Below, piece by piece: positions 11,513 to 24,029 of a stretch of DNA of 64,000 nucleotides. Source of the DNA: Sorghum bicolor (Eukaryota; Streptophyta; Magnoliopsida; Poales; Poaceae); NCBI RefSeq assembly GCF_000003195.3, contig NC_012871.2:57217802-57281801 (forward strand), given 5' to 3'. The first letter of the stretch is position 1. Every line of letters begins with the position of its first letter. The notes beneath the pieces were generated by a model. The model worked only from the letters and a program-made list of their open reading frames with translations, ran no database searches and was not told the DNA's origin. Position numbers and translations under genes: made by a program.

Positions 11513-14500
11513 TAACGAAGACAATGCCAAAATATTACTACCGGCATCCTTGCCCTCAGGTGACCAATATCCCATTTTTTAATCTTTTATTAAACCATCA
11601 ATTGCATAATATATCGTGAACCTAAAAACATTTCCATATTTCAACATGCTAACTTGGAAGATGATTTACCGTCTAAACTGGAAACTGATGAGGAGATGGA
11701 CTGGCTACGTAGAAATGATAGCTATGTTCCAGAACGTAGAGGCCCACGTCCGGTCCTTAATGATCCACTGCCAATTTCCAGTGACTCCGGTTAGCACAAT
11801 AACCTTATGCAATTTTTTATAAACAAACAACCATTTAGATTTATGCTTTTCTACTTAACTCAGAGATATTTGCAGATGCACACCTACCAGAACAGGGCAA
11901 TATTGACCTCGAGGTTCAAATCAATGATGCTGCCGAAATAGTAAAGAATCAAGAAACAGAAGTAGACAAGAAGCGGAAGCGTGCTAACCAGAAGGATGAC
12001 GTACACCACTATCTTTCAATCAACTCAACATCCTTTCATAATAACCTTTCATATTTTCCAGTATGAACCATTGCATACAAATTGTCCGAATATCCAATCT
12101 TAGACTAATAATATTGCATATTGCCATGCAGATCATTATAGTAGAATATGGAACAAAGAAGCACGTCAAAGATTATGACGTACAGACTCCACAACAAGTA
12201 AATGACTTGCATCCGATGTGCGCCAATGCTGATGTGATGGTGTTGCCTCAATATAATAAACCAAAAAAAATAACAATGTTCAGATCATGCCGCATGGTGA
12301 GTACTCGACAGTTTTGGGACTTAATAGTACATATTTTGGCAATTAATTTCTTATCTCCCTAAGGTTTATATATGTAATAATATATAAATAAAACCTCTAT
12401 AGATTATCTGTGTACGAAAGAAGACCAAGAGGTAATAAGATACATGAAAACAAAAAGTGATAAACATGTAGTCGTTCAAATCGAGGAGTGTTATGGGGAG
12501 CGACAAGACATGGATTGCCTTTTTGTTGAGGGCGAGCACGTCAATGGGTCTGTAAGTCTAACTAACATGTTTTCTACATTAACTATTATCCGTATCGAAT
12601 ATTTGACAATAGTTTAATGACAAACTATTACCTTCCAGGTCATAAGTCTGTACATCGAGTTAATGCGGCACGAAGAATATGGCAAACATAGAGAAGGTCG
12701 AAATGTATATTTGGAGAACTCATGGTGGTCTCAAATTCTAAAAGCTCATGGAGAGCAAGACCCTGAAGATTTAGGGATTAAAAGACAAACCGCGGTTGAA
12801 TCAAGGGTAAAGGATTATTTAAAAGCTGATATGGTAAGCTTAAACATAACATTTGCCATATGATAAATTTTATACCGTCCGAATAGGAGTATATAATGAG
12901 CATAAATTTCTATGTCTGCAGGTGTTCCCACCCATCAATATTGTCACTGGTTCCTCGCAGTCGTGAATACTTTAAAACGGAAGATACAAGTATTGGACTC
13001 TTTTGGAATGGAGATGATGGACTCTATTGGAATGCAAATGCATTGTAGATCTTCGAAACACGGTACAACATAATATCTATTTTATGTACACATACTTTTT
13101 TAACTTATTGAACTAAACAATTCAAAATTAACCTGGTCTCTCGGTTTTCACAGTTAATAGGAATGGAAATAATAATTAAACATGTAGTAGAGAACAAAAA
13201 ACTCGACACAAGCAAATGGGAGCATGGTATTGAAGTGTCGTCCTAGGAAACTAACCATATGATTGCCCGAAGAATGCAAAAGAATTCGTAATTACTTCCC
13301 ATCTCTATATCTATATATATATAACCTCATATTTTTTTTACCATTTACAGATGTAGTTATGGATTATGGATGCTTAATTTTATGGAGTATTGGACTGGGA
13401 CAACTTTATCTGATCATGTCACACAAGTAATTCCTTTGACTAATTTGCTAATATGTAATAAGTAGATTAATATCGTAGACTAATATACAAGGACTTACTC
13501 ATGTTTTCAGGCTGACATAGATAACTTTAGGTTCAAGCTACCTGCAATATTATACAACTCCCCGATAAATGAGAAAAGAGGGAAAATAGATAATGACCTA
13601 CAATATGAAACCCCAAATCAACAATTTGATGATGTGGAAGAGCTCGATGAAGCACAAATTTTATACTCGGGAGATCCCAAGATGATAAGTACACTAAGGT
13701 GGGCAAACAAAGAAGAACTATTGCAGGCCATTTCCACAATCATCCGGTTTTTTGCCAACGATAAAACCTTAGAGTAAGTCTTTCGAAGTTTTACCTACGT
13801 AATTGCTACAATAAATAATGTTGTCCTTTTTCGTGTTCTCAGCAAAGAGTGGGTACGAAGTACAGAACCACATCCAATTTCTTTGAGTCATAGAAATATT
13901 ATTAATATTTTACAAGAGGAAAAAGAGTTGGATCATGAATCATTTAATATGAGTATTCAGATGCTCGTGAAGAACCAAGGCATGAAGCTGAGGAAACAAA
14001 AATACCACCTCATGGATCTTAAATTTGCTGTAAGTTTAAATTTATAAATAATTATAATTATAAAATAGTATAATTCATCAAAGATTACTAATTACTACAA
14101 ATTCAACAGGAAATAACTAGGTTTGGACGAGATCCACGATGTTATGGACCTGTTAACAAAGTATATCAAGAAAAATTGAAAAAAGTACTTGAGTGTTGCC
14201 TGGCATGCAATATCACATAAATGACTGTAGCAATGTAAGTTATGTTTTATTTACTGTATACTTTGTTTAATTATTTTTTTGTACTTACCAATCAAATATT
14301 CTGTTTATGTGTCTTAGATTCTACTATCATATTATCAGGACGGACTGTACATTTTATTCATAATAGACATGCAAAACAAAATTATTCGTATTATGGATCC
14401 ACTACAAGAACAAACTTCTTTGCCTGGTTTTAGTCAAGATATGGCATATACAACTACATTCCAAGCTATTGCTAGAATGTTCATGCTCGCCATGAGACTA

Positions 14501-14975
14501 TCAAAATCAAGGAGAAACCACCGTATATCTTCATGGCGGCGAGAATACCCTTCATGTGTAACAAAGGTTACATCAAACCATAAAGACTGGTAATCACTTG
14601 TCATTTGGTTCAAGTTTGTTGTAGTTGTAACAAATATTTCAGATTTGTACGCCAAATAAACAACTAATCTTGTACAGGAACTTGGGAGGCTTTCTTGTAT
14701 ACAATTTCATGAAGCTGTGGGATGGTGTAAGATTGCCGCCGATAAATAATGTAAGCACATGCAGTCTCCAACTATATTTGCGTCAATGAATGATTAAATA
14801 TTGACAAAATATTATCTGTCATTCACAGCTATCAAGATCACTAAGGACGGAGTTCTTGGTTGAAATTTTGGCGAGTCGTGCAAACGAGTGCTACGACAAC
14901 ATCTCTGAAGATATCCAATATTTGATTAAAGTTAGAGAAAATGTAAAGATGTCTTTATGTACTGATGATTCATAA
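11469..14975 (+). pseudogene. decayed multi-exon gene with two C48/Ulp1-like domains
   Basis: About 15 exons can be followed by GT/AG sites: 11469-11559, 11646-11789, 11876-12000, 12132-12296, 12403-12551, 12639-12833, 12922-13062, 13154-13287, 13351-13426, 13511-13773, 13843-14029, 14110-14234, 14318-14566, 14678-14750, 14829-14975. Exons 6-9 read as a cysteine-protease fold like the Ulp1/SENP family: VISLYIELMRHEEYG, then CHWFLAVVNTLKRKIQVLDS with the His and Asp of the catalytic set, then SYGLWMLNFMEYWTG. Exons 13-14 read as a second such fold: GLYILFIIDMQNKIIRIMDP, then NLGGFLVYNFMKLWDG. Ulp1-like proteases remove SUMO; many grass transposons carry relatives of unknown role. Decay is evident: the exon-2 acceptor is AC instead of AG, frames slip near exons 5, 7, 12 and 14, and a TAG lies in exon 8. 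In both domains the cysteine expected before the GL/GF helix is absent (Tyr and Gly). It is therefore a pseudogene or an inactive fold. Confidence 0.65.
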
Positions 14976-15051
14976 ATTATATATAGACTCAAAAACAATT
15001 AACCAAAATTAAAACTCTAAAAAAATTAATATAGCATTCTCTAAAAAAAAC

Positions 15052-15080
15052 CGTGACGTTAGCACGAGCATTATACTAGT
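15052..15080 (+). mobile_element. Helitron-type 3' terminus
   Basis: The hairpin stem CGTG/CACG with a 7-nt loop precedes ATTATACTAG and then T. Plant Helitrons end with a small GC hairpin about 10-12 nt before CTRR and insert before T. Confidence 0.55.
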
Positions 15081-15082
15081 TA

Positions 15083-15141
15083 TATACAAGGTCCACCATG
15101 CCATGGATAGTTTGTTTAGAGGCCTTGTATGGTGAAGTGCA
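15083..15141 (+). repeat. 59-bp direct repeat, right copy
   Basis: An exact second copy of 11454-11512, starting 3 bp after the CTAG terminus. Similarity stops abruptly at GTGCA; the sequence after it (CCACGTCTTC) is unrelated to that at 11513. Confidence 0.9.
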
Positions 15142-15188
15142 CCACGTCTTCTAGCTCAGACGCGAGATGTGTGGTCAAATTGAAGGAA

Positions 15189-16552
15189 CACTACTAGAAA
15201 AGTATTCTTGGGGGGCCAGCAATTTCCTTGAGGGGCGAAATTAAACTCCCAAGGATATATCATTATCTTGAGGGTTGTATAAAACTCCTAAGAAAATGCA
15301 TATTCTTGAGTGCTAAACCAAACCGCCAAGTTAAATCCGTATTTCCTTGAGTGCTAGTCAAAACCGCCAAGGTAATTCTATGTTTCCTTGAGTGTTATTA
15401 TAAACCACCAAAGGTAATTCACATTTTCTTGGGTGTAACTAGAAATCACTAAGGAAATTCTAGTTTCCTTGGGTGCAAACCCTCAAGTAAATTATTGTAG
15501 CTGCCAAAGAAAAAAACAGTTTATAGTCATATTCCTTTTAACCACCGATATATTGAACTCATTGCATTCTTGTTAGTTAGACATTGCATTTTATAGACAC
15601 AATGCTCCATTCACATGTTTGGAAAATGATATATATTTTTTCTTAGTAAATTAATCCAATAAAACTTATAATTTTGTGTTGTTATGCATTAGAGAATGCA
15701 TATACTAGCACTTAGCTTGAGATGCCTACTTATTTTAAAGCTAAAATGTAACATACTAATATCGTATGGAGGCAAAGTTTATACCAAAGTTATAGTGCCT
15801 GAAGAGATATACAACTTCTTAGTTGATGAATTTTTCATTTGAAATTATTTGAGGTCCATAAAATATGTTTTAAATTATCAGAATTATGAACTTTAAAATT
15901 TTTAAATCTTTCAAATGACCTCAGATAGAGATACAACCTAAACCAAAGTTATAGTGCTCGACGGGATATAAAACTTTATAATTCAAACTTTTTTTATTTG
16001 AAATCATTTAGGTTCTCAAATATTCATTACAAGATCCACTCAAGTGAAAACAAAAAGAAAGAAACATTCACTTAGTCACAAAAGACTTCGAGGTGTAGTG
16101 GTAAGTTAGTTTGAGTTCAATTCTCAGCTACAAGAAAGTGTGAGATTATTTCTCTTTTTTCCAGTTCTCTTTTTCCTAGGCATATCCTTGAGGGTCATCG
16201 ACACTCAAGAAAACATATATCCTTGGGTGTTTTTATATTTTCTTGGGTGTCATCGACACTCAAGAAAACCTATATCTTTGGGTGTTTTTACATTTTCTTG
16301 GGTGCCATTGGCGCTTAAGGAAACCTATATCCTTGAGTGTCGTTATATTTTCTTGACGATGTTAAAAATCTGACCGATGATTTATTTCTTTGGCGGTTCA
16401 ACCCTCAAAGAATTGATTTGTGGCGGTCGGTTGTCTCTCTACCCTTGGCGGCCATTCCTTGAGTGCTAGCCGTCAACATTTATTTTCTTGGTGCTTTTGG
16501 GGCTTTCCTTGAGGGTTTTCGACCCTCAAGGGTATTCAGTTTTGTGGTAGTG
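15189..16552. mobile_element. non-autonomous CACTA element, 1364 bp
   Basis: It begins CACTACTAGAAAAG and ends TTTTGTGGTAGTG, with the 3-bp duplication GAA on both sides (15186-15188 and 16553-16555). Many short subterminal motifs such as CTTGAGGGT, CCTTGGGTG and their inverses (CCAAGGAAA) lie near both ends. These are the expected binding sites of a TNPA-like protein. No transposase remains. It belongs to the same family as 27773-28289. It lies 47 bp from the Helitron tandem repeat. Confidence 0.85.
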
Positions 16553-16555
16553 GAA

Positions 16556-17569
16556 GCTTGTGCGTATGTCAGACATGTAGCCATGTAATAAGCCGCTTGC
16601 CGCATGTATGGTCGATTGTGTCAAAAAAAAAAGTTATAACTCCAATATATAATGGACCACCGACCGACCAAAGATATACAGAGTCGTCTAAGTATTATTT
16701 GCTAATTTATTGTGAGAGAAACATTGCTGAATACTTAGTTTCTTATCACACTGTACCAATAAAAGAGATGTCTCTCATCCGAAGAGCTAACGTTTCTTAT
16801 GTAAAAAAAGAGCTCACGTTTCTAGAGTAGAGGATTAGGGTTTAGAGGTAGCACTCCAGAGGTAGCACTGACTCTGATTGATCTACTTTACTAGGTGATT
16901 CCTGCTTCAACTACTGGCAAATTATGTTAGTGATCCTATCCACATTAGATTAGTTGGTACTCCCTATTCATCTGGTAGGTTAGATAGAGATCCTGTGGTT
17001 ATACCCCCTCACAGAACGGTCCCCGTTTGCACATGCATATGTGTGGGGGCGCACGCTCGCACACCAACACATGGGTCGCCGCCGGCCAGCCGGCCGGCTG
17101 TTGGATTCGCGCGTATACAGTCGCACGAGATGCGGGCGGCGCGGCCATATGTGACCATGCCATGCGTACGCAGCGGTGGTGGATAACAACCGTGCGAGCT
17201 ATATATGCTACTGGGACACACACTGTACCAAACGTCCAAGATTACACTAGCATGTTTTGGGTATCCTAGCTGCATACAAGCATTGAACCAAAAAGTTCCC
17301 CTGTTTTTTGCGGGATTAACACTTCTACTCCTTTTTACAAATCATCCGACATAGACACTATTAATCTATATGAACATGCACATATCCTGTCCCGATAAAG
17401 TCACCGTAGGTCAGGGACAAAGCTACATATTAACTAGGGGTGTAAATGCACCTTTCAAAAATTGTAAAAATAGTTATTAGGTCTAAATTTTCATCATATA
17501 TGCACCTCCCACGGAAGATGTCTATGCACCTACAAGCTAAGTACACCCTCTCGAATTTGCTCTAGCTTC
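16556..17569. other. intergenic DNA with a GC-rich patch
   Basis: 16990-17240 is GC-rich and open on both strands without recognisable domain. The rest is AT-rich. No gene is seen. Confidence 0.35.
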
Positions 17570-17752
17570 GCCACTGCCGTAAGTGTCTTGCTATCGGGTA
17601 TGCCGCCTATTACTGAAAGAACAACATCGTTGAATCAATGAATCCTAGAATAGATACATAAAAATGCGAGCATCAGTATCAAGTCGATGACTTAAACCTA
17701 GATGGATAGATTCCACCATAAATAATCAACCAACTGAGCTATACTTAATTCG
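17570..17752 (-). repeat. tRNA-derived SINE, dispersed family copy 3
   Basis: On the minus strand the head reads AGCTCAGTTGGTTGATTA (A box) and AGGTTTAAGTCATC (degenerate B box). The body then contains the shared CATTTTTATGTATC and TCAGTAATAGGCGGCATACC modules. This copy has the clearest tRNA-like head of the four. Confidence 0.65.
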
Positions 17753-17853
17753 CTAGATTAACATACATCTAGTTATGCAGAAACCAGCTTGTGGCACAAG
17801 ACGGTGAAAGGGAGCTATGCTGCTTCTTCCCCTTCCTCAAGTTTGGATTCTTA

Positions 17854-18570
17854 GGGTGTGCTTGGTAGCGCTTCATGCCGCTCCTAGAGCTGCTCCAGCA
17901 TGCCGTGCGCGAGCCAAATGGGTCCCTGACAACTTCTCGATGAGAGGAGTCCCACAAAATCTGCTGACTAGAGCTAGAATGCTCACTTGGACTAAAAAAA
18001 CATGCTTCACCTGTTCCTTCTCGTCCTTGTGGGCCCAACACATGGCCTTGATCTACTTTGTCCTACTACCACGCGGGGAGGGGTTGAGGCTGTGGACGGT
18101 AGCGCAACGCTAGGAGTGGTTGAGCAACAGAGGGCAGACACATAGAGAGGGAAGGAGATGGCGTGGGGATAGGGCATGCTGGCCCGGGGATGAGGTGGGA
18201 AGAGGGTGCAACGACGTGTTGAGGCAGAGTTGACATGTGGAGGCATGGAGGCGGATGATGCACGTGGAGCCCGTTGGAGGTGAAAATCACGCACGTCGGG
18301 GAGGAGCACAAAGGGAGAATAAACACGTGGAAGATGAGCAATGGAGGAAGGCGTGTAGATAAACAAGAAATAAGGAATAAAAAATAAAAGAAAAAGAAAA
18401 AAAATAAAGGGTAATCTAGACATTTCATCTTTTTTCAACCAGGAGAAGTAGGTGTTTGAAAAAAATATTTTTAGAACGAGACAAACTAGAGTTATGAAGA
18501 GTTGCTCCTTAATAGAATCTATATAGTGGAAGTTATTTTCGCTAGAGTTAGAGCTCTACCAAACAAGGCC
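17854..18570. mobile_element. Tourist-like element, 717 bp
   Basis: The termini GGGTGTGCTTGGTAGCGCT and AGAGCTCTACCAAACAAGGCC are imperfect inverse repeats. TTA is duplicated on both sides (17851-17853 and 18571-18573). The interior is GC-rich (17860-18310) and could contain captured host sequence, but no domain is recognisable. Confidence 0.65.
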
Positions 18571-18573
18571 TTA

Positions 18574-19325
18574 GAATATAATAAGATGTTGTTGAATCAT
18601 ACTATACTATTTGGCATCATTTCAACTTTATTCACGTTGTCACAAAAGCTTGTGCCAAAAAGGACCGTATTTTTCTTTCAACACTAATTGTGGCATAAGT
18701 TGGTAATTTAGAAGCAAAGGGTAATCTGGGCGTGAATAAATTTGATGTAAATTTATAGGAATACTTAATATTATTATATTGTTTTTCATAATAGTATATG
18801 TGGTTTACTTTAGATTGTTTTTAATAATAGCACGTGTTTGATGGTTAATTTAGTGGCAAAGTTAGATGTTTTCTTAATATTTTTTTATAATGACATGTGT
18901 AGGTAACCTATGAAGATCTAGGGGTTAGTAGTTTAAATATAGATTTAAGGGCTAGTAATTTGGATATAGATTTAAGGGGTTACTCTAGAATATTTTCACA
19001 ATGGAAGGAGGTGAGTAAAATTTAGAAAAATGAAAAATTCTAATGGTTATTATCGTTGACAATGATGAGTGACTATCAAATAGATGGTCAACATTTAGGG
19101 ATTAATATGGAGTCTTAAGAGGACTTTCTAGTTTTACAATTTTTTATGAAGATTTCTATAATTCATATTGTTTCTAGGATGTCATGTAGGGACTAATGTG
19201 GAGTCCCTAAGAGGACTTTCCAGTTTTACTAATATGAACTGAATGTTATAATATTCATGACAATTACTAAACTAAGTTGCTATTTTAGATAAATTTAAGC
19301 ATTTTGATTGGATCATTATGACATA
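18574..19325. other. AT-rich intergenic DNA
   Basis: No gene. A short tandem-like pair, TTTAAATATAGATTTAAGGG and TTTGGATATAGATTTAAGGG, lies near 18932-18980. Confidence 0.4.
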
Positions 19326-19579
19326 CTCCCCCAAAATAAGTATCACTTTGTGTTTGTGCTTGTCAAATTTTCTTAAGTTTGACTAGATTTATAGAAAATA
19401 TTACCAACATATGTATCTCCAAACATGTATTTTATGAAAAATATATTCAACAATTAATCTAATGATACTTATTGCGCACCATAAATATTGAAAAATTCTT
19501 GTATATATATTTGATCAAAGATAAAAGCATTTGACCTTCTCAAAACGTGAGAATGATACTTATTTTGGGCCAGGGTGAG
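19326..19579. mobile_element. Stowaway MITE, 254 bp
   Basis: The termini CTCCCCCAAAATAAGTATCA and GATACTTATTTTGGGCCAGG with GTGAG are inverse repeats. TA flanks both sides (19324-19325 and 19580-19581). The interior shows the usual Stowaway AT-rich arms. Confidence 0.75.
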
Positions 19580-19739
19580 TATGCATCTATACAGACAATA
19601 TGGTTTAAGAAATATATTGTGTACTAAAAATACTAGTGCACATAGTTCTTTGATAGAGGAAATTCAATATCTTGAGTAGTGAAGGTCTTTTTTTACCAAA
19701 GGCCATCATGGTCTCCTTGATTGCTTAAATTCATTTTTG

Positions 19740-19970
19740 GAGTTTAGTGCTCCCATTGTTCTTAAATATAACAATTTTCAATTACCCTAATAAGTTAGAC
19801 TATATTAGAATTGACAAAGTTTGTAGGAAATAATAGTAATATTTATGAAATAGAATGTCTTCATTAGGTACATTAATATGAAATGTATTTTCATAATTAA
19901 CCTCTTTGATGTGGCAGTTGTTAATACTCTTCTAACATGGTCAAATTAACTTAGCATAGTTTGACTTATG
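19740..19970. repeat. degenerate Stowaway-like remnant
   Basis: CTCCCATTGTTCTTAAATAT at 19755 and AACATGGTCAAATTAACTTAG near 19934 resemble Stowaway interior modules. The right terminus is not preserved. Confidence 0.3.
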
Positions 19971-22900
19971 ATGATTAAAAATCACTTCTATATACACTTC
20001 AATATTAATATTCTCTTGAGGTTAGTATTGTTGGCAATTACTAGGTCTCACTTCAAACTCCATGATAATCTTGAAGCATGGTGTGGCTTAAATGATCATT
20101 TATGCAATTGTGGTAATCAAGTGTGTAATCTAATAAGTCCTCATATTTTTATTGAAGTATAACAAGTATAGTTTTGAATTAGTGTTACAATAAGCACAAC
20201 CGTAGTTTCAATTTAACCTATTATAAAAAACTGTAGCAACCAAAGATAAAAGTTCTAAAGTCAAAATCTTGAGTCTTAATGTCGTTTGACCTGAGTTGCA
20301 ATAAGAACCACCAAAATTTAAGCTAGGATTTCAAGGAAATGCATATTGAATACACAAGGTACAATTCAAAGAGAGCGAGAAAGAGAGACTATAATTATAG
20401 ATGACAAAAAATTATAGAGTAATTCATAGGTTCATTACAGCTGATAGATATTATGGAGTCCCTGTGTAATAGGTTAAAAAATGAATGTAGAGAGAACAAA
20501 GATCAAGACTATTTGTATATACATAATAGACACTAACTTCTAGTCCTGATGTTTCTCTAGATTCTAGTCGGTGAATGAGCGCGTGTTGATAGAGCAATTA
20601 ATTAATAATAGTAAGATAAGTTGGTACTTGTCAGATGTTTTGCACATCAACTAGTGAATTTGTAGTTATGCTTATATCTTGGATGGCTTGGCTCTCAAGG
20701 ACTCAGGGATTGTACCGGTTCAGACAACATGCTCTACATCTAGTGTGTGGTGTCTGATCATGTTCCTGAGCTCGAGGGCTTGAAGTTTGCAGTAGGGTTT
20801 ACAAAATAGAGAAGTTCGAGCAATTGAGGGTTGTGAAAGGTGTCTAGAAAGCCTAGTACTGCTTGAGACCGAGAGAGAAAGGTCCCCTGCCTCCCTTATA
20901 ATGCTTTGGGGGGGGGGGGTAGGGTTAAAAAATAGAGTGGATGCATCATGTTAGCTAGTCCGACTGGAGGGCCATCCTTATCCACTACAGGCGCCATCTT
21001 GTCTACCACACTCGTACTTGGGGCGAAGATGTGAGAACCATGGCTTCCCACGTTAAACATATATTATAGATTCACGGAGCCATTGCCCCAACAGTCCCAA
21101 TGGTGTTATGTAAGGCTTGTCCATGTCTCCTATTTTAGGGTGAACACAGTTTAGGCATGTCTCCTTCTATGGCATGCATGGGCAGCACACCCATGACTCT
21201 GCACATCGCGCTGGGCTACCTATTTTGTACGATGGACCTTTGCACCTTTGAGTGGAAGGATAGGCTAGTCGAGTTTTCCATGTGGTACTCGAGCGGATCC
21301 AAAAGTAGGGCCCCTAAGTACATGAGAGCCCAAGTTCCCTAGTCGGGGAATTCGGGGTGGGGTTGGGGGTGATAGATGTCTACCTTCATTGACTAGAGGA
21401 CCCCACAACTTGAGTTCCCCGAGTTCTCTCGTCCAAGTTCTCATGCAGAATTGAAGGTTGAATTTCAGGAACTCTCGGAGGCGTGCGAGGTCATAATACC
21501 AAGCGGATGAGGGTACCCCCTAATGTTGGTTAGTGGTTGACCCTGATTTCAAACACAAGAAGTTCGTGCACAAATTACTTTAAATGCTTCCTTTGGCACT
21601 TGGCAGCGGGGTTTAAAATTGTCCAAAATAATTCACTATTCAAGTTGTTTTGACCATGAATAGTACAATATATTTTTTTTCATAAAACTTCATTTTATAG
21701 AATTTTGCATTGCAAACCAAATACCCCCACCCCCACCCCAACACACACCTGCATCCGTGACCCCCGCATACATGTCTTTGTGTTGCATGGCATGATGTAA
21801 AATTAATACTAAAACACCTTCTCCCTAAGTGCAGCTCCAATAATACATGACATTTGCATCTCATCTTAAACACGGTGACAAAGGATAAAAAAATACTCTA
21901 CCCTAGCATAGTTTCCCAGGTATAATGATGATCCCACCATCAAATTTTTATGGGTTTTGCTATGGTACTCTCAAGTAACTATGGACTGTTGATTTGGCTG
22001 GCTATAATCACATATTATCTCTTAACAGGTAATAGAATAAATATATTGTATTATTTTGAAAAACAGGAAAGTAAGTGAAATTTTAGGTAAAATATCTATC
22101 AATTAGATCTAACATGCATGCAACCAATGAGGCCGTGTTTGTATGGTCGGTTTCTTTTTTTAGTATGTATGGTTGATTCCTAACGTGACTTATGATCTTT
22201 TTTAATTAATTGATTTATTTGCATATGTAATTTATGTCAAGGTTAGTTATATTTTAGTGAGGTGCATTTTAGTTATTTATTTAAATTAGAACATGAAAGT
22301 TTTAGTAATGACAACATAAGTCTTGAACATATTGGTATTTGTTTTGAATGATTTATTTATTTATTTATTTATTTATTTATTTTCATAATCCCAATTTAGT
22401 ATTTTTATTATGACTTAGCATTTTGCGAATGTATGTTGGTAATGAAAAATTCAACTATCAATCATTAGCTTTTGACATTGATTTATTCGATTTATACCTT
22501 TACATGTGTTCACTACGTGACATGTTCCCGTATGTGATGCACCTCTATGGTGCCACGTCTGGCACAGGCACAAGGCCGGTACACCAGTATATAGGAGTAT
22601 GCCGCTGTTGCATGAACCCCATATATGTGTTGTTGCATGTTGTACATGGGCACCTGTTTATGGCAAGAAACAAGCTGTTCTTGATTACCAAATATCTTGT
22701 GTACATTTCTTAGTTTGTTGCCTTTCCTATTTTCTGTTTTCTAGCCATTTTAATTAATTAATAATTACTTAATTATTGAATGCACTTCAAAAATCAAGGG
22801 CTAAGATTTGTTTGAGATCTTACCTCCTATGAGGTAATGGGTGTACCTTAGCAAGGCCCAATTTTTACTATTTCAACTGTATCAAATGGCTATAAACTTC

Positions 22901-24020
22901 AGACATTTAGACATCTTATTTGGAGTCTCAAGAGCTAAATTGATTGTTTGGTAGCTAAACTTTCGACCATGAAATCCAAACAAAGTCTGCTAAGAAGCAG
23001 TTGACCTGATAAACCAACAAATAATGAAAAACGACTTTAGTGAAGTTTGCACCGTAAAATATGTATTGATTCATTTTTGTTTGACAAAAGACAGAACTAC
23101 CGGAATTTCACAAATTTTGGCAGCTGCATGCATCTATGAGCGGTAAAATGTGCAAACCGAAACAGGATTACGTATATATACCGGAATCCCTGCTAGCTTG
23201 GCGATGTTCACAAAACACTTGAAGCGCTACTAGTAGTGTTTGATCATCATTTGCATGCCGCTGTGTACTGCTACAACCACATATATGCGCAGAATTGCAC
23301 ACAACAGACTCCAGCTGCACTCCACGCTTGCTGCTGTGTGTTACTATTAGTCGTCTGTACCAGACACGACGACTTGTCTTGACGTGTAACCAACACACAG
23401 TTGGCATGCATGTTAGTTTCCAGCATCACGCATGCAGCACAATGAGCAAGTGCACATGCATTGCCGCTTGATCCATCGGCGACCCGTCGTGTCGACCGTT
23501 GCACCATCATCATCCGCACGAGAGATCATGTGCGTGCGTGCTTGTGTTTGTGCACGCTCGCTCGCACGTGTGTTTCCCTCTGGTTCAGTTTATAATGCAG
23601 TTTAGCTAGGGTCTATTTGGACTTGTTGAAATGAAAATTAGCTAGCAAACGAGACTTTTTATATCCTTCTTAATTTGTAAAAATAAATATATATATATAT
23701 TTTAAAAAATATACTCTCCAACAATTTCTTTAATTGAATCTCTAAATGTAGGCAGTTTCTATTTTGGATTTGTCGTTAGTCAAAGATGAAGAGTAAGGAT
23801 CACTTTAGAGAGCGCGCACAAGATATAATGATTTTTACTTAAATAGCTTTCCAAATGATCATTTAGATAGCAGGAATGTGGCAAGCAAGGCAGGTCGCCA
23901 GGTCATCTATCGAGCAGCGAGCTACGCTAGTGACCGAGTCCAGGCCAGCAAAGAAGAAAATGAACACTCGTTTGCAGAATGTTTAGAAGTGGCTCTGGGG
24001 TGGCTGGCCGGGCTTCGAAA
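19971..24020. other. gene-poor intergenic region
   Basis: No gene, RNA or delimited transposon is recognised. Points noted: a run of about 12 G at about 20908-20920; a C-rich tract near 21725-21745; a (TTTA)n array at 22347-22383; a short (TA)n at about 23688-23700. The 20,600-21,540 part has moderate GC and may be decayed retroelement sequence, but no motif supports this. The 23,160-23,580 part shares CTCCAGCTGCACTCCAC with 25,391-25,407, hinting at an old duplication. Confidence 0.35.
22347..22383. repeat. (TTTA)n microsatellite
   Basis: About nine uninterrupted ATTT/TTTA units. Confidence 0.9.
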
Positions 24021-24029
24021 TTAAAAGGG

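Larger units (their letters stand above)
11451..15079 (+). mobile_element. Helitron-like unit carrying a captured protease-like gene
   Basis: The right end has the features of a plant Helitron 3' terminus. A short hairpin CGTG-loop-CACG (15052-15066) is followed 13 nt later by CTAG (15076-15079) and a T. The left end is TC after an A (11450/11451), the expected A|T insertion context. The 59 bp starting at 11454 are repeated from 15083, only 3 bp after the CTAG. This suggests that a second tandem unit starts there. No Rep/helicase is present, so it would be non-autonomous. The 5' end is inferred mainly from the tandem copy. Confidence 0.5.

Noticed and set aside
11454..15141. Very short LTRs of a TRIM/SMART retrotransposon
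   Set aside because: The 59-bp repeats do not begin with TG, no tRNA primer site or purine tract adjoins them, and the right one follows a Helitron-type terminus.
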